DNA of 64,000 nt, from NCBI GenBank assembly GCA_963750195.1, contig CAVVPS010000019.1, positions 510,852-574,851 of the forward strand. Reading direction: 5' to 3'. The notes under the pieces are model-generated. The model had not been told where the DNA came from, did no database searches, and was given only the letters and a program-made list of their open reading frames with translations. How positions within the stretch are numbered: the stretch's first letter is position 1; every line of letters begins with the position of its first letter. The stretch comes from AP-15 sp963750195 (lineage in GTDB: Bacteria; Pseudomonadota; Alphaproteobacteria; ATCC43930; CGMCC-115725). Of this stretch, positions 24,030 through 32,926 are shown piece after piece. Both the position numbers and the translations under genes were made by a program.

Positions 24030-24320
24030 ATGACCAACGGCTTTAAACCTCGACGTTGGCCCACGCTCGCCTCTTGGGCGTTCGGGATTTCCTGCGTCTC
24101 AACCCTGATAGCTGGCCTCGCTCTCACGTTCACATGGCTTCAATACCAGGATTCCCACACAGCATTGTTGGTCACGCCTCACGTCGATTTCGAGACGGAA
24201 GACGATCCTAACCCAAATATCCCCGCATGGTGCGCGCATACTTCGCAGATATGGCTCTGGTCCTATCTAAGAGCAAATACCCCAGAATTGCCGACATCTG
24301 GCGTGAGCAGCCTAAATTGA
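24030..24320 (+). CDS. Short membrane-anchored hypothetical, probably truncated
   Basis: A 96-residue frame starting MTNGFKPRRW, with one N-terminal membrane segment (LASWAFGISCVSTLIAGLALTFTWL). A segment then starts like a soluble beta domain (ALLVTPHVDFETEDDPNP) but ends abruptly in unrelated-looking sequence. Related proteins I recall continue for about 100 residues after this point. A frameshift or deletion after about 24200 is therefore likely. No promoter or operon partner is evident. Confidence 0.4.
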   Translation: MTNGFKPRRWPTLASWAFGISCVSTLIAGLALTFTWLQYQDSHTALLVTPHVDFETEDDPNPNIPAWCAHTSQIWLWSYLRANTPELPTSGVSSLN

Positions 24321-24570
24321 ACCCGGCTCGGCCGCGGCCCGTCGTGGGTGAAGGCGTGAGGTCTTGTCCGAGAGCGCAGTGCGGGAAATCCGCCTGCTGC
24401 GTTCGATGAGCGGGGTGTGGAAACGGAGTTATGGCCGACCCACTAAGGCACCGCCAGACGAAAGGGGCGGCAACCGACATGGTCGACCTACCACCACCGC
24501 GCCACATTCCAACTCTACCGTTCGCCGTGCGACCCGCGCCGCATGAGCAGCGCCGGTTTCGCCGGTGTAG

Positions 24571-25281
24571 TCAAGGCCGAGGCTTCGTAAGCGCAAAGCG
24601 CCCACGCGCACCTGCATAAACAAACGCAACGCCCATCAAGGCGCTAACCAGAAGCGTAAACGAATTAGGCTCCGGCACGGCCATGTCGAACTCGAACGCG
24701 TTGGCCGACGAGGACGCATTGAACGACGTGAATGCTTCGTCCGACGAAATCAAGAAATATTGATTGTCGTTGGCGTCGAACTCATCGCCCAGGCCCTGCA
24801 CCGGAGGCGCTAGGGTAGCCGCGGCCACGAGCTCGGAGCCGGTGACGGATTCGCCGTTGCTCAAAGCCAGTACGTTGTCGTAGCGCGTCGAGCCCGTGCT
24901 GGTCGTCAGCGCGTCAATCGAGCCCCAGTAAATCAAGAACGAGTACGCCGGGCCGTTCAAGAAGGTGATTGTCGTCCCGTCCTGAACGCCCCAAATGTAA
25001 TGAGTGCCGTCGCCCGCTGGTTCTGCGCTGATACCGCTTTGTGTGCCCTGGGTGACGCCCCCGTCAGTCGAGAACGAGATCAGACCCGGCGCTCCGTTGT
25101 AAATCGCCGTCGAAGTTCCCGATTGCACCTCCGGATTGGTGATCGGAATATTGTCAAAGGTGCCCAAATTAAATGGCGCAACCTGGGTGATCGTAATGCC
25201 GTCGATCGTGACCGAGCCCGCGTTCGCCGCCGTGATAAAACCAACCGACGCAAGCGCTGTCCCCAAAAGTAACTTTTTCAT
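24571..25281 (-). CDS. PEP-CTERM secreted protein downstream of an IS1380 end
   Basis: A 236-residue exported protein. The start MKKLLLGTALASVGFITAANA at 25281 is preceded by GAGGGGAG. The mature part is Ser/Thr/Asn/Gly-rich and beta-like. The C-terminus carries VPEPNSFTLLV, a hydrophobic helix (ALMGVAFVYAGA), and basic residues, the PEP-CTERM sorting signal. Exosortase would process it; none lies in the window. An IS1380 end lies about 15 bp before the ATG, so its native promoter has probably been displaced. Confidence 0.85.
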   Translation of the reverse strand: MKKLLLGTALASVGFITAANAGSVTIDGITITQVAPFNLGTFDNIPITNPEVQSGTSTAIYNGAPGLISFSTDGGVTQGTQSGISAEPAGDGTHYIWGVQDGTTITFLNGPAYSFLIYWGSIDALTTSTGSTRYDNVLALSNGESVTGSELVAAATLAPPVQGLGDEFDANDNQYFLISSDEAFTSFNASSSANAFEFDMAVPEPNSFTLLVSALMGVAFVYAGARGRFALTKPRP

Positions 25282-25294
25282 AAGAACTCCCCTC

Positions 25295-26938
25295 AACCGA
25301 CATTCGCCAAATTCCGGCGGTTTGGGGCCGAGGATCGCGCTTTTGCCCGCCTTGAGCAAGGCAATTCGCCGTCACCGCGAGCAAAGGGCCATCGAAGCTG
25401 GTGGTTGACGGCGGCCCGACGCTGAAACGCGCCGCTTTGCTTGTACCAAGGCATACCTCTCCTCTCATTGCCCGGTGCACTTGGCTGACGCTCGTCATGC
25501 CGGCGCGGGCGGCGCGCGCAGCCGGGCGATCAGCGACAGGATGTCGGCGAACATCTGCCGCGAGACCGCGACTTCGGCCATCTGGAACGCGACGTAGCGG
25601 CCGTGGCTGACTACCTTCGCGCCGATCTTGATCAGCTTTTCCCGCAGGCTGGTCAGCGACCACGGCTGTACCGTCTTCGGCATCGCCAGTGTTCGGATGA
25701 AGTTGCCGAGGTTGTAGGCCAGCGCATGGAGCTGAAGACGGACAGCATTGGCGGCGAAGGTGCGGCATGAAAGCCGGGTCCATTTGATCGCGCCCTTGCC
25801 TTCCTTGATCCACTGTTCCGCCGTGCCGCGCTGGTTGTAGAAGGCGACGAGGCGCTCGACCGGCCGCGCCAGGTTGGTGACGATGAAGCCGACCCGCGGG
25901 TAAAGCTCGCCCGGATGCCATTCGACCTTGGCCACGACGCGGCGCGGCTTGTTCCAGCTCGTCGCCTGATAGCTGGAAGCTGGCGTAGTAGCGGCGCACC
26001 TCATGCGGCGGTCGCCCGACCGGGCGCTTGAGCAGGTATCCGATCCTGCCCTGCAAGATGCGGTTGGCCGGCAGCCGGATCGTGTAGCCGATGCCCTCGG
26101 CTTCGAGGAACTCGTACATCTCGGGATTGGCGAAAGCCGCGTCGCCGCGAAAATAGAGGCGCTTCACGCTCCGGTACCGGGCGATCACCGGCTCCAGCAC
26201 CGCGCGCCAGCCATCGGCGCTGTGCACGTTGCCGCAGCGCAGGCCGCATCGCTCGACATCGCCGAGCTGGTTGAACACGAACAGCGGGTGATAGCAGGTG
26301 CACCCGAAATGCCCGTTGTAGGCGCTGCCTTCCTGCTCGCCATAGGTCGGGCTCTCGCTCGAATCCATGTCGAGTACGATGGTCTTCAGCGGTCGCCGCT
26401 GATGCACCTTGTCGATCCACTGACCGGATAGCTCCGTAAGAGCGACCAGGTTCTCGGGCCGGCTCAGCCACTTTGTCTCGAAGCGGCCCATCTGGCTGGC
26501 CGAAGCGGCAGACCCGGTGATCGCGCGGTCGCCGACCACCCAGCGCATCGCCGGATCACGGCACAGCCTCTCGGCGTCATTCACGTCCTCGTAGCCGGCG
26601 AGTCGCCCGAATACCGATTGCCGCAGCAAGCCGGCCAGCCGGTGGCGACCATTCTTGCCGGTGCGTGTATCAGCGAGCGCATCGGCACCCGTGTCAGTCA
26701 AGCCCAGCGTGTCATCCAACTCACGATAGGCAAGCAGCCCCGCATCGGAGGTGATCGCGGAACCGCGAAATTGCAGCAGCAGACGACGGTCGAAATCGAG
26801 CCTCAGAGCGCCCTTGTCCGCTTCACCCGTCGGGTTCCCCATCGCCGCCCCATTCGATCCCCCGCAAGCCACTGAATTTTAGCCTAGAACGGCCCCAAGC
26901 GCGCTCAAAATCGCGGCGTCATCTGGCGAATGCCGGTT
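25295..26938 (-). mobile_element. IS1380-family insertion sequence, transposase frameshifted
   Basis: About 1.64 kb. Terminal inverted repeats are visible: left AACCGACATTCGCCA (from 25295) and right, read inward from 26938, AACCGGCATTCGCCA, differing at one position over 15. No clear target duplication is seen with these ends, so they may be off by a few bases. The element holds one transposase gene broken by a frameshift. Confidence 0.75.
25495..26842 (-). pseudogene. IS1380-family transposase, frameshifted
   Basis: A DDE transposase of about 449 residues. The start at 26842 (MGNPTGEADKG) is probable; an upstream ATG exists at 26872. The N-terminal part has ITSDAGLLAYRELDDTLGL; the catalytic region shows KTIVLDMDSSESPTYGEQEGS (first Asp) and LYFRGDAAFANPEMYEFLE (second Asp). 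After VRRYYASFQ an extra base near 25984 shifts the frame. The C-terminal part (SWNKPRRVVAKVEWH, FYNQRGTAEQWIKEGKGAIKW with the Glu) follows in the next frame. The span is one more than a multiple of three. The product would be inactive. Confidence 0.9.
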
Positions 26939-27514
26939 TAACATGGGACCGGAGAACTTCCGTAAGTTCCTTTACCAAAGCTGGTTGCCTGGTGGAGTAG
27001 GGAGGGGCATACGGGGGCCGATGCTGAGGCCAGAGGAACCGGGACTTCCCTGATCACGAGGCTTGTCCTTTCCCGACCGCACTTCTCCCACAGCCCGAGG
27101 ATCGCCCTGACCTCCGTGCGCATGTAGCGCATGATCCTAGGGATCGGGCGCCCTGATGCCCTGCGCCTTTGCTGTCGTGGTAGTTGCTCTTCTCGGAGTG
27201 TTATCGATGGCGCTTCACGCGCTGCATATCTCTTCATTTGCGAGAACAGCTGGTCGCAGGCAGGCCGTGCGCCGCAACTGCCGCTTCTGCAGGCCTCTTC
27301 CGGCTCTGTCGGAAACTCCGTATCCTGGAACATGGCACCCCGAATTGGAGGAAACCAAGGAATGGCAGCGATCGGTACCCGCCCTACGAATTGCCGAATT
27401 GCGTCGATATGCGGTCGATCGCGCCGCGTCGTTCGCCGGCCGGCCCTTTCAGCCATAGCGCCGACCCCTTATCATCGTGCGAAACACCTGCCAACCGAGA
27501 GGGAAATCGACAAC
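26939..27514. other. Gap between IS1380 and mmsB: accessory/chromosome boundary zone
   Basis: No supported gene. Frames on both strands are open, but translations are Arg/Pro/Ser-rich and not recognisable. The zone separates the IS-rich accessory segment from the intact chromosomal genes and would hold the mmsB promoter. I found no tRNA or obvious att repeat here. Confidence 0.45.
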
Positions 27515-28414
27515 ATGGCGGCGATCGGATTTATCGGGCTCGGCAATATGGGGGCGCCGATGGCGGCGAACCTGGTCAAGGCCGGCCATCAGGTGACCGG
27601 TTACGACATCGTGCCGGCAGCGGTCGCCACCTTGGCGGCGAAAGGCGGCCGGGCAGCGGCGAGCGCCGCCGAGGCCGTCGCTGCGGGCGAGATCGTCATT
27701 ACGATGCTGCCGGCCGGGCCGCAGGTGCGCGAGGTCTATCTCGGCAATGGCGGGGTGCTGGGACGCGCGCGCAAGGATGCGCTGCTGATCGACTGCTCGA
27801 CGATCGATGTCGAGACCGCGCGCGCGGTGGCTGCCGCGGCGGCGGAGGCTGGCTTCGACATGCTCGATGCGCCGGTTTCGGGCGGCACCGCCGGGGCTGA
27901 GGCGGCGACCCTGACGATCATGGTCGGCGGCAGCGCCCAGGCGTTCGCCCGCGCCCAGCCGATCCTGGCGGCGATGGGGCGCACGATCGTCCATGCCGGT
28001 CCTGCTGGCAATGGCCAGGCGGTCAAGATCTGCAACAACATGCTGCTCGCTGTCTCGATGATCGGGCTGTGCGAGGCCTTCACCCTTGCCGACAGGCTTG
28101 GGCTCGCGGCACAAACTCTGTTCGACGTCGTGGCCAAATCCTCGGGTCAATGCTGGGCTTTGACGAGCTATTGCCCGGTGCCGGGGCCAGTCCCGTCTTC
28201 GCCCGCCAACCGGGACTATGCGCCAGGTTTCACTGCTGCAATGATGCTGAAGGATCTGCGGCTGGCGCAGCAGGCGGCGGGTGCGGCGGCGGCGCCGACG
28301 CCGCTGGGCGCGGCCGCGGCAGCGCTCTATCAGCTGCATGTCGATCAGGGAGCGGGCGCGCTCGATTTCTCGGCGATCTATCGCTTTATCGACAAACCTG
28401 ACCGTAAAATTTGA
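27515..28414 (+). CDS. mmsB: 3-hydroxyisobutyrate dehydrogenase
   Basis: A 299-residue NAD(P)-dependent beta-hydroxyacid dehydrogenase; the best fit is 3-hydroxyisobutyrate dehydrogenase of valine catabolism, which oxidises 3-hydroxyisobutyrate to methylmalonate semialdehyde. It shows the N-terminal dinucleotide fold IGFIGLGNMGAPMA, the substrate loop DAPVSGGTAGAE, the catalytic Lys in NGQAVKICNNM, and the C-terminal helix region PGFTAAMMLKDLRLA. The start at 27515 follows a GAGAGGGAA purine run. Other family members (tartronate semialdehyde reductase, glyoxylate reductases) share the motifs, so the substrate is probable, not certain. No other valine-pathway genes adjoin. Confidence 0.85.
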   Translation: MAAIGFIGLGNMGAPMAANLVKAGHQVTGYDIVPAAVATLAAKGGRAAASAAEAVAAGEIVITMLPAGPQVREVYLGNGGVLGRARKDALLIDCSTIDVETARAVAAAAAEAGFDMLDAPVSGGTAGAEAATLTIMVGGSAQAFARAQPILAAMGRTIVHAGPAGNGQAVKICNNMLLAVSMIGLCEAFTLADRLGLAAQTLFDVVAKSSGQCWALTSYCPVPGPVPSSPANRDYAPGFTAAMMLKDLRLAQQAAGAAAAPTPLGAAAAALYQLHVDQGAGALDFSAIYRFIDKPDRKI

Positions 28415-28474
28415 AACGAATAGTTAATTAAGTCCAGGCTAATCTCGCCGAGACCGTCCAATGACGAGGCTCGG

Positions 28475-28948
28475 ATGAACAATACGTATTTGGAAGTTAT
28501 CTCGCTCGTCGAGCGTCTCCACCGTCATTTCCTGGAAGTGGTGAAGCTCGAGCTCGAGGGGCTCGGGATTCACGACATCAACAACGTCCAGGGGATGATG
28601 CTGTTCAATATCGGCGACGCGGAGATGACCGTCGGCGAACTGACCTTGCGCGGCTGCTATCTCGGCTCGAACGTCTCGTACAATGTCAAAAAGATGGTCG
28701 AGAACGGCTATCTGGTACAGCAGCGCTCTTTGCACGATCGGCGCTCGGTCCATGTCCGACTGACCGAAAAGGGGTTCAAGCTGCGCGACAGCCTGACCAC
28801 GATGCATCGCCGCCATGCCGAGATGCTGCCGCAGGCTCTGGTCGGCGCGGAAGATCTTCAAGCCGCCAGCGTCACCTTGCGCCGGCTCGAACGCTTCTGG
28901 ATCCGCGCCGGCGACATGATCCAGCGGCCGCCGCAATTCGCCGCCTGA
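28475..28948 (+). CDS. ldtR: LdtR-type MarR family transcriptional regulator
   Basis: A 157-residue winged-helix regulator. The segment YLEVISLVERLHRHFLEVVK, the recognition region TLRGCYLGSNVSYNVKKMV and the wing HDRRSVHVRLTEKG match LdtR, an alphaproteobacterial MarR regulator that controls an L,D-transpeptidase gene and cell-envelope stress genes. It acts as a cytoplasmic dimer. It is a single gene, 60 bp after mmsB and followed by an unrelated gene. The target gene is not in the window. Confidence 0.8.
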   Translation: MNNTYLEVISLVERLHRHFLEVVKLELEGLGIHDINNVQGMMLFNIGDAEMTVGELTLRGCYLGSNVSYNVKKMVENGYLVQQRSLHDRRSVHVRLTEKGFKLRDSLTTMHRRHAEMLPQALVGAEDLQAASVTLRRLERFWIRAGDMIQRPPQFAA

Positions 28949-29014
28949 TCTTTTTCAGGTGACCGCGGCGGCATCAGCTGCGATTCTGCACCGACAAGGT
29001 TGTGGAGGAGCAGC

Positions 29015-29443
29015 ATGACCGCCGAGCTTTTTCCGCTGGCGCCGGGGCTGAGCGTTGCCGGCCGGCTCGATCGCGCGGACATCGACGCGCTGGCGCGCGC
29101 CGGGGTGCGCACGATCGTCAACAACCGGCCCGACGGCGAAGACCCCGGGCAGTTGCCGGCCGCCGAGGCGAAGCAGCTCGCCGCGGCGCACGGGATCGCC
29201 TATCACCACATCCCGATCACCGCGGCGACGTTGACGCGCGGCGATGTCGACGCCTTCGCCGCGACCCTGCGGGACGCCGCCCAACCGGTCGTCGCCCATT
29301 GCCGCAGCGGAACCCGCTCGGCCTTGCTGTGGGCGTTGACCCGGATGCGCGAGGGCGCCGATCCGTTGGCGCTGATCTCCGAAGCCGCGCGCCACGGCAT
29401 CGACATCGCCGGATTACCGGCAGTCGCCGCCCGGCTGCGATAG
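29015..29443 (+). CDS. DUF442 / TIGR01244-type phosphatase-like protein
   Basis: A 142-residue protein starting at the ATG preceded by GGAGGAG. The phosphatase-like loop HCRSGTRSA, at residues ~97-105, has the Cys-x5-Arg pattern. It is preceded by TIVNNRPDGEDPGQLP and HHIPITAATLT, typical of the DUF442 beta-lactamase-hydrolase-like N-terminal family (as in Blh/BigR-linked sulfur proteins). Some relatives act as sulfur transferases, others as tyrosine phosphatase-like enzymes; activity here is unassigned. Probably cytoplasmic. Monocistronic by spacing. Confidence 0.8.
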   Translation: MTAELFPLAPGLSVAGRLDRADIDALARAGVRTIVNNRPDGEDPGQLPAAEAKQLAAAHGIAYHHIPITAATLTRGDVDAFAATLRDAAQPVVAHCRSGTRSALLWALTRMREGADPLALISEAARHGIDIAGLPAVAARLR

Positions 29444-29475
29444 CGTCCGCTCCGGCCGCGCGACCGGGGAGGCGG

Positions 29476-30834
29476 TCAGCCGGGCATTTGCCGAGTCTGC
29501 TCGTGCAAGGGCCGCAGACGCCGCAGGTAGGCGCTGATCTCCAGCACGAGCGGCATGCGCAGTAGTTGGGTCAGGACGATCGCCGCGAGCCCGGCGATCA
29601 GCCACCACCACACCAGTTCGCGGCCGATCCAGAACAAGAGTTCGACGCGCGGGCGCAGCCAGTCCGCGGCAATCGCGGCGGCGATCATATGGATGGCGCG
29701 GCGCAAGGGCTCTTCCCAGGCGACGAACAGAACGGCGGCAATCATTCGCGCCAGAAATCGCCTGATGGCCGGGTCGCCGGCCGATTTGCAGAGGCGCACC
29801 AGACCCGGCATTACCAATATGAAATAAATGCCGCGGTAGTCGATGTTCTGACCTGCGAAAAAGCACGCCGTCAGCAGTAGCGCGCCGATCAGCAGGCGCT
29901 GCGTCTCGGGCGAATTCGGGTCGGGCGCGTCTGCATCGAGCATGCGGAAAGTGCGTCGGGTCCGGGCGATCGCCAGCGCCAGCACGATGCTCAGCAGCAG
30001 AAGAGCGGCCGGAATGCGCAGGCGAGGGCCGAAGACGACCTCGACAAAGCCGAATGGCAGGTTCCGAGCCGAGAACGAATCAGCGAAATAAGAGAGTGCT
30101 GGAATATTCGCCAGCGCCTTGGCGAGATCGGCGTGGCCGCGGATCACCAGCAGGATGACGACCGTAGCACTGAGGCCGGCGATGAGCAGCCCGTCCCGCC
30201 GCCGCTCGCGTGCAAGCAATACCAATAAGACCAAAGGGTAGTATTTGAGCAGGCCGGCGGTCAGGTAGAACGCATAGCAGCCGAGACGCCACCGGCGCGG
30301 CGCGTGGTCGAGCGCAAAGCCGGCGAGGATCAGCAAGAAGACGACGAGATCGCAATTGGCGCGTTCGAGCGCATAAACCGTCATCGGCGACAGCGCCACC
30401 AATCCGATAACCAGTGTCTCGCCCCAGCTTACCGGGCGGATCGCGATAGCCAAGGACAGGATGAACATCAGGTCGAGCGCGAGCCCGACCGCGGTTGTCG
30501 CCGTGGTATCGAGGAAGCTCGGGGTCAGCAGCAGCCACAGCGGCGAGTAGACATGCAGGCGTCCGAGCGCATCGCAGGGGTTGGAGAGGTAGACGTCGAT
30601 CCCCGTTCGCTGGCACTGCGCCGCGGCAAGAACAGCGTGGATGTCGAGAAACGGAAAGCGGAACGGCTCAAAACCGAAAAGCCTCAGGGCGCCGAAATAA
30701 CGCGCGTGCGGTCCATAATGCCACAGTAGCGCCAGCGCTCCGAAAAGGCATAACGCCGTTGCGGAGAGCATCAGGCGGCACGCAGGTTTTGGGTTCCCCT
30801 CCAGCGTGTCAGCGGCAGGCTGAGTCGAGGCCAT
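29476..30834 (-). CDS. GT87-like integral membrane glycosyltransferase
   Basis: A 452-residue polytopic membrane protein with about ten hydrophobic segments. It resembles the DUF2029/GT87 mannosyltransferases, which use polyprenyl-phosphate sugars on the outer face of the membrane. Early Asp-containing loop FPFLDIHAVLAAAQ and YSPLWLLLTPSF are typical; later YPLVLLVLLARERRR and NLPFGFVEVVFG follow. Its gene is divergent from the GT2/methyltransferase pair, from which the polyprenyl-sugar donor could come. Substrate unknown. Confidence 0.75.
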   Translation of the reverse strand: MASTQPAADTLEGNPKPACRLMLSATALCLFGALALLWHYGPHARYFGALRLFGFEPFRFPFLDIHAVLAAAQCQRTGIDVYLSNPCDALGRLHVYSPLWLLLTPSFLDTTATTAVGLALDLMFILSLAIAIRPVSWGETLVIGLVALSPMTVYALERANCDLVVFLLILAGFALDHAPRRWRLGCYAFYLTAGLLKYYPLVLLVLLARERRRDGLLIAGLSATVVILLVIRGHADLAKALANIPALSYFADSFSARNLPFGFVEVVFGPRLRIPAALLLLSIVLALAIARTRRTFRMLDADAPDPNSPETQRLLIGALLLTACFFAGQNIDYRGIYFILVMPGLVRLCKSAGDPAIRRFLARMIAAVLFVAWEEPLRRAIHMIAAAIAADWLRPRVELLFWIGRELVWWWLIAGLAAIVLTQLLRMPLVLEISAYLRRLRPLHEQTRQMPG

Positions 30835-30979
30835 GTTTTACGGGGGCGAGGTTAAATCGGCTGCGATTAAGCGGTGGTGAACGAGGAGGCATGCGGCGGC
30901 ATCGCTCAGCGGCGGGGTTCATCCTTCGTTAAAATCGCCCGATTTAAGATGACCGCAGAGCAATTGGACATCGCACCGC

Positions 30980-31984
30980 ATGGCCAAGACCATCGCGATC
31001 GTCACTCCGGTCCTCGATGACTGGGTATCGTTTGCCGAACTCATGACCGAGATATCCGACCGGTTCACTGGGTCCGACGTCGTGTTTCACATCTGGGCCG
31101 TCGACGACGGCTCGGCTGCACCATTCGACGCCGCCGACATCGTGCTTCCGGCCGTTTCGTGTGTGGCCTCGATCGAAATCATCCGGCTCGCGGCAAATCT
31201 CGGTCACCAACGGGCGATCGCCATCGGATTGTGTGCGATCGCCGATAGCAGCGAGATTGACGCGGCTGTGGTTATGGACAGCGATGGTCAAGACCGGCCG
31301 GTCGACATTTCCGCATTGTTGGCCGCGAGCGCGCGCCATCCGGGGTACGTGGTGTTCGCCGGGCGGGCACAGCGCGCCGAATCCCGCGTCTTCCGATTGT
31401 GGTATAGCGTTTACAAGCTGCTGTTTCATGTGCTGACCGGGCAAGCGATCGATTTCGGCAATTACTGTTTGATGCCGGTCGCCGCGGTCCGCCGTCTCGT
31501 GCATATGCCCGAATTATGGAACAACCTTGCGGCCTCGGTTATGCGCTCCCGGCTGCCCTATATGAGCGTGCCGACGGTGCGCGGCAGCCGCTGCGCCGGG
31601 CGATCCCGAATGAATCTTGTGGCGCTGATGGTTCACGGCCTCAGCGCCCTGTCGGTCTATACCGACAAGATCTTTGTCCGCGTCCTGCTCGCCGCCGGCC
31701 TCGTGGCCGGATTGGCCGGGCTAGGCATTGTCGGCGTTGCCGCGATCCGGCTCTCCACAGATCTCGCCATCCCCGGCTGGGCCACTATCGCGATCGGCGA
31801 TCTGCTGATTATCCTGCTGCAGATATTGGTCATCGTGATCGCGGCGAGCCTGACCGTATTGGCGGGTCGGAGCAACCGGCCGATCGTGCCGATCGTCGAT
31901 TGCCCTTGCTTTGTCGCCGGACGTCAACACCAGCGGCTGGACCGCCGGTCGGCAGCGGCGGTTGCGGTGCTTCCGGCCGCATGA
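30980..31984 (+). CDS. Family 2 glycosyltransferase with C-terminal membrane helices
   Basis: A 334-residue GT-A fold enzyme of the polyprenyl-phosphate sugar transferase type (DPM1/GtrB-like). The start is AIVTPVLDDWVSF, followed by IWAVDDGSAAPF, NLGHQRAIAIGL, and the metal-binding VVMDSDGQDRP. Two membrane helices lie near the C-terminus (VLLAAGLVAGLAGLGIVGVA and GDLLIILLQILVIVIAASL). This architecture makes polyprenyl-linked sugars for membrane enzymes such as the divergent GT87-like protein. Its stop overlaps the next start (ATGA). Confidence 0.85.
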   Translation: MAKTIAIVTPVLDDWVSFAELMTEISDRFTGSDVVFHIWAVDDGSAAPFDAADIVLPAVSCVASIEIIRLAANLGHQRAIAIGLCAIADSSEIDAAVVMDSDGQDRPVDISALLAASARHPGYVVFAGRAQRAESRVFRLWYSVYKLLFHVLTGQAIDFGNYCLMPVAAVRRLVHMPELWNNLAASVMRSRLPYMSVPTVRGSRCAGRSRMNLVALMVHGLSALSVYTDKIFVRVLLAAGLVAGLAGLGIVGVAAIRLSTDLAIPGWATIAIGDLLIILLQILVIVIAASLTVLAGRSNRPIVPIVDCPCFVAGRQHQRLDRRSAAAVAVLPAA

Positions 31985-32688
31985 GCTACCATTATGTCGG
32001 CTCGGAATTAACGCTGTTCGCGGCGGCAACCAATTGGAAAGCTTATGTCGGGCAGGTGCTCGGGTGCTACATGGCGGGCCGCGTGCTCGAGGTCGGCGCC
32101 GGCATCGGCGGCAACACGGGCCACTTCGATAACGCACGCGTCAGCGAATGGACGTGCCTGGAGCCCGATCCTGACCTGACACGCCAGATCGGAGAGCGGG
32201 TTCAGGCCGGGGAAATCCGGCCAACCTGCCGCGTCGTCACCGGCACGATCGAGAATATTCACCGGGACGCCCAGTTCGACACGATCCTCTACCTCGATGT
32301 GCTCGAACACATCGCCGATGACCGGGGCGAACTCGCCCGTGCGCGCACCCATCTCGCGGACCAAGGCAAGCTCGTCGTGCTGGCGCCGGCGCATCAATAC
32401 CTGTTCAGCCCGTTCGATGCCGCGGTCGGCCACTACCGGCGCTACGGCCGGGCGAGCCTGCGCGCGCAGACCCCACCTGGATGCCAACTTGAGGCGTTTC
32501 TGATGCTCGATTGCGCCGGGTTTTTCGCCTCACTCGCCAACCGGCTGATGCTTAGGGCGGCGCTGCCCTCTCAGCGGCAGATCGCAGTATGGGACAACTT
32601 GCTGGTTCCGATTTCCCGCGTGCTAGATCCCTTGACCGGCCACAAATTCGGCAAGACGGCGGTCGCCGTGTGGCGCGCTTCACCGTGA
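31981..32688 (+). CDS. Class I SAM-dependent methyltransferase
   Basis: A 235-residue enzyme coupled to the GT2 gene by a 4-bp overlap. The SAM-binding motif is VLEVGAGIGGNTGHF (residues ~34-48), the acidic ribose contact is CLEPDPDLTRQIG, and motif IV-like FDTILYLDVLEHIADD lies near 100. Length and motifs suit a small-molecule or lipid/glycan methylase. The context suggests modification of a polyprenyl-linked glycan or sugar. Substrate unknown. Confidence 0.85.
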   Translation: MSYHYVGSELTLFAAATNWKAYVGQVLGCYMAGRVLEVGAGIGGNTGHFDNARVSEWTCLEPDPDLTRQIGERVQAGEIRPTCRVVTGTIENIHRDAQFDTILYLDVLEHIADDRGELARARTHLADQGKLVVLAPAHQYLFSPFDAAVGHYRRYGRASLRAQTPPGCQLEAFLMLDCAGFFASLANRLMLRAALPSQRQIAVWDNLLVPISRVLDPLTGHKFGKTAVAVWRASP

Positions 32689-32926
32689 ATTACAGTTTCC
32701 CTGCCTGTTCCGATTATCACCGAGGGACCGTGCGCTATCTCGCCTTCGCCCGAAAATCGTCGAGGGGACAACGCGGGTCTTTGGGGCGAGCCGTCGCCGC
32801 GAAGGTGACGATCGAGGTGCAGCCGACCTCTGTCGGATGCCGTTGTTGTGGCCGCTAGAGCCGAATCGGCGCAACTCGTCGATTCACCCTCTTGCACTGC
32901 GGTCGCGCGAGGCCACAATCTGTCTG

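Noticed and set aside
26938..27456. Minus-strand 172-codon frame after IS1380
   Set aside because: Arg/Pro/Ser-rich with no recognisable domain or ribosome binding site; overlapping frames on the other strand are equally open.
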